Positions 6,829 to 9,858 of a DNA stretch of 9,858 nt are shown one piece after another. The DNA is from JAIPIY01 sp964489785 (lineage in GTDB: Bacteria; Patescibacteriota; Minisyncoccia; Phycocordibacterales; UBA1006): the NCBI GenBank assembly GCA_964489785.1, contig CAZAZY010000023.1, positions 1 to 9,858 on the forward strand, read 5' to 3'. Within the stretch, counting starts at the first letter, position 1. Each line of letters opens with the position of its first letter. Below the pieces are notes generated by a model. It did not search any database, was not told where the DNA came from, and saw nothing but the letters and a program-made list of their open reading frames with translations. The position numbers and the translations under genes are program-made.

Positions 6829-7137
6829 ATGGAAAAAAATAATTCATCGTTTCGTACTATTATCCTTCTTCTTATTAGTGTGCTTCTTCTTGTGATTATT
6901 GTTGTTGCGCTTCGTGCTCCAAAAAAATCTTCAAATGATAATCCGTCTACGGAATCGTTATCAGAAGAAGAAATCACACAATTAATGGCAGAATTAGAAA
7001 CTATTCCTGCCCCAGAACCTTTGACTGAAGAAGAAATCACACAATTAATGGCAGAATTAGAAACTATTCCTGCCCCAGAACCTTTGACTGAAGAAGAAAT
7101 CACACAATTAATGGCAGAATTGGAAGCACAAAACTAA
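6829..7137 (+). CDS. Small single-pass membrane protein with tandem acidic helical repeats
   Basis: This encodes 102 aa and is not recognised as a known family. One hydrophobic segment lies at about residues 11-28, flanked by K3/R9 and by R29/K32/K33, so orientation is uncertain. A Ser/Asn-rich linker follows, then a tandem repeat: residues 46-66 and 67-87 are identical 21-residue units (EEEITQLMAELE followed by a TIPAPEPLT linker), and a third, partial unit spans 88-99. Each unit should form a short acidic amphipathic helix joined by a stiff Pro-rich linker. A membrane-anchored rod or docking site would fit. It is probably the first gene of an operon, with the next ATG only 3 nt after its stop. 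The repeat could vary in copy number between strains without changing frame. Confidence 0.75.
   Translation: MEKNNSSFRTIILLLISVLLLVIIVVALRAPKKSSNDNPSTESLSEEEITQLMAELETIPAPEPLTEEEITQLMAELETIPAPEPLTEEEITQLMAELEAQN
6964..7125 (+). repeat. In-frame 63-bp tandem repeat, about 2.6 copies
   Basis: Unit 1 (6964-7026) and unit 2 (7027-7089) are identical over all 63 bases. The third copy (7090-7125) covers the first 36 bases with one silent change (TTA to TTG Leu at 7120-7122). Full identity, including third codon positions, suggests recent duplication or ongoing slippage and conversion. Confidence 0.95.
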
Positions 7138-7140
7138 CTT

Positions 7141-7503
7141 ATGCCAGAAAAAAAATCACCACATCTATGGATCTGGATAACCATCATTCTCTTGGTTGTT
7201 ATTGTCCTTGTGGTGATTTTTGTTATTCAGGATCAGAAGAAATTTGATGAATCAGTACCGGTTGTTGATTTTACTACGATGACAGCACCTGAATATAACT
7301 ATTCAGAACAGGATCGTGTACGCATCGAACAGGAAATCGCTGAATCAAATGAACTTTTTTTTGATGCATTTTCTGGAGAAAACACAAATGATGTTGAAAA
7401 TACATCGGAAATATCAGGTCCGGTAATTGATCCAATGGAACAAGAAAAAGTGCAAAAATCAAACGAAGAATTTATGAATATGTTTAACCAATCAAATATA
7501 TGA
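7141..7503 (+). CDS. Small single-pass membrane protein with acidic tail
   Basis: This encodes 120 aa and is not recognised. The N-terminus MPEKKSPHLW is followed by one strong membrane segment, about residues 10-29 (Trp/Ile/Val-rich), and an acidic tail of about 90 residues. Lys residues before the segment suggest N-in, C-out topology. The tail holds two diverged copies of a motif, residues 65-77 (EIAESNELFFDAF) and 103-115 (KVQKSNEEFMNMF), 38 residues apart. The organisation (short anchor plus acidic helical tail) parallels the preceding gene, so the two may be distant relatives or partners. It begins 3 nt after the stop of that gene. Its own TGA overlaps the next ATG (ATGA, 7500-7503), so translation of the three genes is probably coupled. 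There is no Shine-Dalgarno before its ATG. Confidence 0.75.
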   Translation: MPEKKSPHLWIWITIILLVVIVLVVIFVIQDQKKFDESVPVVDFTTMTAPEYNYSEQDRVRIEQEIAESNELFFDAFSGENTNDVENTSEISGPVIDPMEQEKVQKSNEEFMNMFNQSNI

Positions 7504-8894
7504 TGCATTTTCGCCATATGGTATTTATCGGAATAGCTTCTTTTGTTGGGGTATTTGCTATGTTTTTGGTAGATACTTCTGTATTTGCTCAGACACCACC
7601 TGGAACTATGAATGGTTTTGCATGGTCTGACGCATCTGATCAGGCAGATCAAACAAATTTTCCCGGAGGTGGTGCATATGGCCGTGGTGGTGGTTGGATT
7701 AGTTTTAATTCTGATGATTTAACCCCTCCACTTACACAATCTTGGGCGGTAACCATTAATCCTAATACTGGTGCTATGTCAGGATATGCGTATTCTTCTT
7801 TTCTTGGGGCAACATATAGTGGTGGAATGAATCCTGTTGCTATGAATAATGCCAGCGGATATATTCGGTTTACTGATATAGGTGAAGTCACCCCTTCTGG
7901 ACCAACGGCGCAGATGGCTCGTTTGGATATTCAAAACGGACGATTAGAAGGCTGGGCGCGCGCATGTGCCGTTTTCCAATCTGGATGTAGTGGTGCATTG
8001 TTGGATCCTTTGGCTCGTGGGGGTTGGGATGGATGGATTAGTTTGTCTGGCACAGCAACCAATGGTCAGCCTTATGGTGTAAATATACTTAGTTATGATC
8101 CAATAACAGGCATGGCTGAATTATATGGGTACGCATGGGGTGATATTAATTTAGGATGGATATTTTTCAAAGAGGTGTATGTACAATTAAATCCAAATCC
8201 TCCTGTATATTGTACTAATATTGCTGGTGGACCTCATTATTTTATTCCACAGGGATATATGATTGATCCTATGAATGCAACATTGTGTATTCCTACTACT
8301 GTGCCTCCAAATCCATCTACACCAAAAGTTTCAATATATACAAAGCCGGTATGTGGTTTATCAAATCAATCTGCGTATATTATTGCACTGACTGAAAATG
8401 TGCAACCGGGTAGTTGTGTATTTTCTGCAAGTCCAAATGTGCTTAATCAATCTACTTTTGTTAATCAACATCCGGAATACCAAATACAAACAAACGCGAT
8501 AGCTACAAATGATTTTGATGTTCAATTTTCAGTTCAATGTAATGAAACCAACGGTGCACCATTGCCACCAGTACAAACAATCTTTACTATGTGTCCTGCA
8601 AACGTAGCAAGTATTAGTTTGACAAATGCTTGTACAACAACCAATGAAACAACATTGTATTGGGATGTTAATCAAGCTACTAGCTGTACAACAAATATTC
8701 CTGGTGCAAATATTTCTCTTGTAAATGGTTCTGATAGTGGATCGGTATCTAATATTTCTGTTGGTCAAAATTATACTATTTCTTGTGTCGGTCAAAATGG
8801 AAACACTGTAACTCAAAATGTGTCACCTGGCACTTCTCTTCAATGTACTCCAACAGGAGGAGGAATTCCACGACCGGGATATCAGGAAATATAG
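7500..8894 (+). CDS. Secreted protein with G-[YF]-A-W / G-W-I-S-F repeats and Ig-like domains
   Basis: This encodes 464 aa. A Sec signal peptide is visible, with hydrophobic core at about residues 7-24 and cleavage probably after VFA (28-30). The N-terminal half has a recurring Gly-aromatic pattern: GFAW at 39-42, GGWISF at 64-69, GYAY at 95-98, GWARAC at 151-156, GGWDGWISL at 174-182, and GYAW plus GWIFF at 210-223. This style is common in secreted Parcubacteria proteins of unknown function. Residues about 275-367 and 368-448 look like two Ig-like beta domains with paired Cys; the second has the YWDVNQATSC and YTISC strands typical of such repeats. The C-terminus (GGGIPRPGYQEI) has no LPxTG signal or membrane anchor, so it is released or held non-covalently. 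The start is ATG 7500 or ATG 7503, overlapping the previous stop. It is probably a surface or adhesion component, with no proven role. Confidence 0.8.
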   Translation: MMHFRHMVFIGIASFVGVFAMFLVDTSVFAQTPPGTMNGFAWSDASDQADQTNFPGGGAYGRGGGWISFNSDDLTPPLTQSWAVTINPNTGAMSGYAYSSFLGATYSGGMNPVAMNNASGYIRFTDIGEVTPSGPTAQMARLDIQNGRLEGWARACAVFQSGCSGALLDPLARGGWDGWISLSGTATNGQPYGVNILSYDPITGMAELYGYAWGDINLGWIFFKEVYVQLNPNPPVYCTNIAGGPHYFIPQGYMIDPMNATLCIPTTVPPNPSTPKVSIYTKPVCGLSNQSAYIIALTENVQPGSCVFSASPNVLNQSTFVNQHPEYQIQTNAIATNDFDVQFSVQCNETNGAPLPPVQTIFTMCPANVASISLTNACTTTNETTLYWDVNQATSCTTNIPGANISLVNGSDSGSVSNISVGQNYTISCVGQNGNTVTQNVSPGTSLQCTPTGGGIPRPGYQEI

Positions 8895-8914
8895 TATTTA
8901 AAAAAAGTTCATAG

Positions 8915-8920
8915 TATAAT
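8915..8920 (+). promoter_or_regulatory. -10 box before the fibre-like protein gene
   Basis: A perfect TATAAT, without a TGn extension or clear -35 box. The predicted start near 8927 would give a leader of about 36 nt. The leader is A-rich (AAAAAGAAAAC before the ATG) and has no clear Shine-Dalgarno. Confidence 0.45.
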
Positions 8921-8962
8921 TATTACAAGAAAAGTTTTATTAATAAAAAGAAAACCATCATT

Positions 8963-9858
8963 ATGAAAAAAATTATCACCACATCATTATTCGCATTCGC
9001 TGTATTAGCTTTTGGGCTACAGGCATCTGCCTTTGTATATCCAGGCGGAGCGCCAACAGGAGGTGGAGCAAATATTGCACCTGTGAATGTTGGACCTTTT
9101 GCTCAGGTAAAACAAGGATTATTTGGTGCAACGGGATTGGTTGGGCACAAAGTCAATTTAATACCCTGTGATCCATCTTCTCCTGCGGTCAACTCTGCCC
9201 TGGGGGTTACATGCTCTTCTATTGATACACTTAATCCAGGGTTTTTGTTTCATGGTGGTACTGGTTCAAAATTTTTCAAAATTGCAAATGATGGAACTGT
9301 TCAAATAAGAGATATTCAAAACCCACCGACCGCTGGTAACGTATTAACTGCATTAGATAATCAAGGTAATGTTGGTTGGGCACCAGCTTCTGGTGGTGGA
9401 AATACTGGTTCGGGGACATTGAATCGAGTTGCAAAATGGACCCCGAATGGGGCAACATTGGGAGACTCTCAGATAAGAGATGATGGAATGAGAGTTGATA
9501 TTGGTGATGTAAATGATCCAACCCCTATTTATTATCGATTTAGATCTTTTGGGCCAATGTTGGTAAATGGCTATACCACTCTAAGGGATACTGTTTCAGC
9601 AGCTATGTCTACGGGGAGTTCTTTTAATATTGGAACCAATCCAATAACTGGTGTTAAATTGAATGTTCTAGGCTTAACAGCTATTAATGGTGATTTAGCT
9701 GTTTCAAATGGTGCACATTTTGCAATGCAATCAGGGAATGTTGGTGTTGGTGTTAATGGAAACAGTACGCCAAACTTTGCTACAGCAAAACTTGATGTTG
9801 ATGGTACGTTAAAATTCCGATCCCCTGGAACAGCTCCTACGGGAACAGTTATGGCTCC
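8963..9858 (+). CDS. Secreted fibre-like surface protein (partial, runs off the window)
   Basis: The first 298 codons are visible with no stop. A clear signal peptide starts with MKKIITT and ends with ASA at 21-23. The mature start (YPGGAPTGGGANIAPVNVG, then AQVKQG) matches a pattern I recall from many secreted Parcubacteria proteins. The body is Gly/Asn/Thr-rich and beta-prone, with motifs familiar from phage tail fibres and trimeric fibres: VLTALDNQGNVGWAP (ending about 141), GTLNRVAKWTPNGATLGDSQ (151-170), GNVGVGVN (258-265) and KLDVDG (276-281). Proteins of this type often end in an S74-type or other trimerising chaperone domain, which would lie beyond the window. It follows the other secreted protein by 68 nt and has its own -10 box. 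A role in attachment to a host cell is plausible but is inference. Confidence 0.78.
   Translation, partial: MKKIITTSLFAFAVLAFGLQASAFVYPGGAPTGGGANIAPVNVGPFAQVKQGLFGATGLVGHKVNLIPCDPSSPAVNSALGVTCSSIDTLNPGFLFHGGTGSKFFKIANDGTVQIRDIQNPPTAGNVLTALDNQGNVGWAPASGGGNTGSGTLNRVAKWTPNGATLGDSQIRDDGMRVDIGDVNDPTPIYYRFRSFGPMLVNGYTTLRDTVSAAMSTGSSFNIGTNPITGVKLNVLGLTAINGDLAVSNGAHFAMQSGNVGVGVNGNSTPNFATAKLDVDGTLKFRSPGTAPTGTVMA

Noticed and set aside
6964..7125. CRISPR-like repeat array
   Set aside because: The units are directly adjacent with no spacers, in frame, and inside a coding region.
7299..7652. 117-aa minus-strand reading frame with several cysteines
   Set aside because: It is antisense to two overlapping, well-supported plus-strand genes, and its composition is what the complement of AT-rich codons gives.

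Overview
The window looks like AT-rich chromosomal DNA from a Patescibacteria (Candidate Phyla Radiation) bacterium, probably of the Parcubacteria group. This is inferred from gene style, since no rRNA is present. The signs are small, tightly packed genes, many short membrane or secreted proteins without known family, secreted proteins with the G-[YF]-A-W / G-W-I-S-F repeat style common in these genomes, and start codons without Shine-Dalgarno sequences. TGA acts as a stop codon here (at 1359-1361 just before a terminator, and in an ATGA overlap at 7500-7503). Code 11 therefore applies, not the TGA=Gly code of Absconditabacteria/Gracilibacteria.

Layout. 1-65 is the 3' end of an S1-domain protein. 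A shared hairpin terminator separates it from a convergent minus-strand gene for a small charged protein (129-584). The divergent spacer 585-809 holds a perfect 24-bp inverted repeat, a promoter and a leader hairpin ahead of a four-helix membrane protein (810-1361), which ends at a strong terminator. Next come a 631-aa single-pass membrane protein (1458-3353), a DksA/TraR-like RNA-polymerase-binding protein with a degenerate zinc finger (3393-3764), a terminator, a ComM/YifB AAA+ ATPase (3873-5405) and an M29 aminopeptidase (5475-6740). The right part is a cell-envelope block: two tiny single-pass membrane proteins (6829-7137, 7141-7503), a secreted repeat/Ig-like protein overlapping the second by ATGA (7500-8894), and a secreted fibre-like protein running off the window (8963-9858+).

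How it works together. ComM is the clearest function: branch migration during natural transformation. The M29 enzyme fits peptide recycling in a host-dependent or scavenging cell, and the DksA-like protein probably tunes transcription. The envelope block probably builds or decorates the cell surface, but no exact role can be read from sequence.

The most striking regional pattern concerns expression. At six genes a -10 element (five of them extended, TGnTAnnnT) lies only 6-10 nt before the ATG, predicting leaderless or nearly leaderless mRNAs. None of the eight visible starts has a convincing Shine-Dalgarno sequence.
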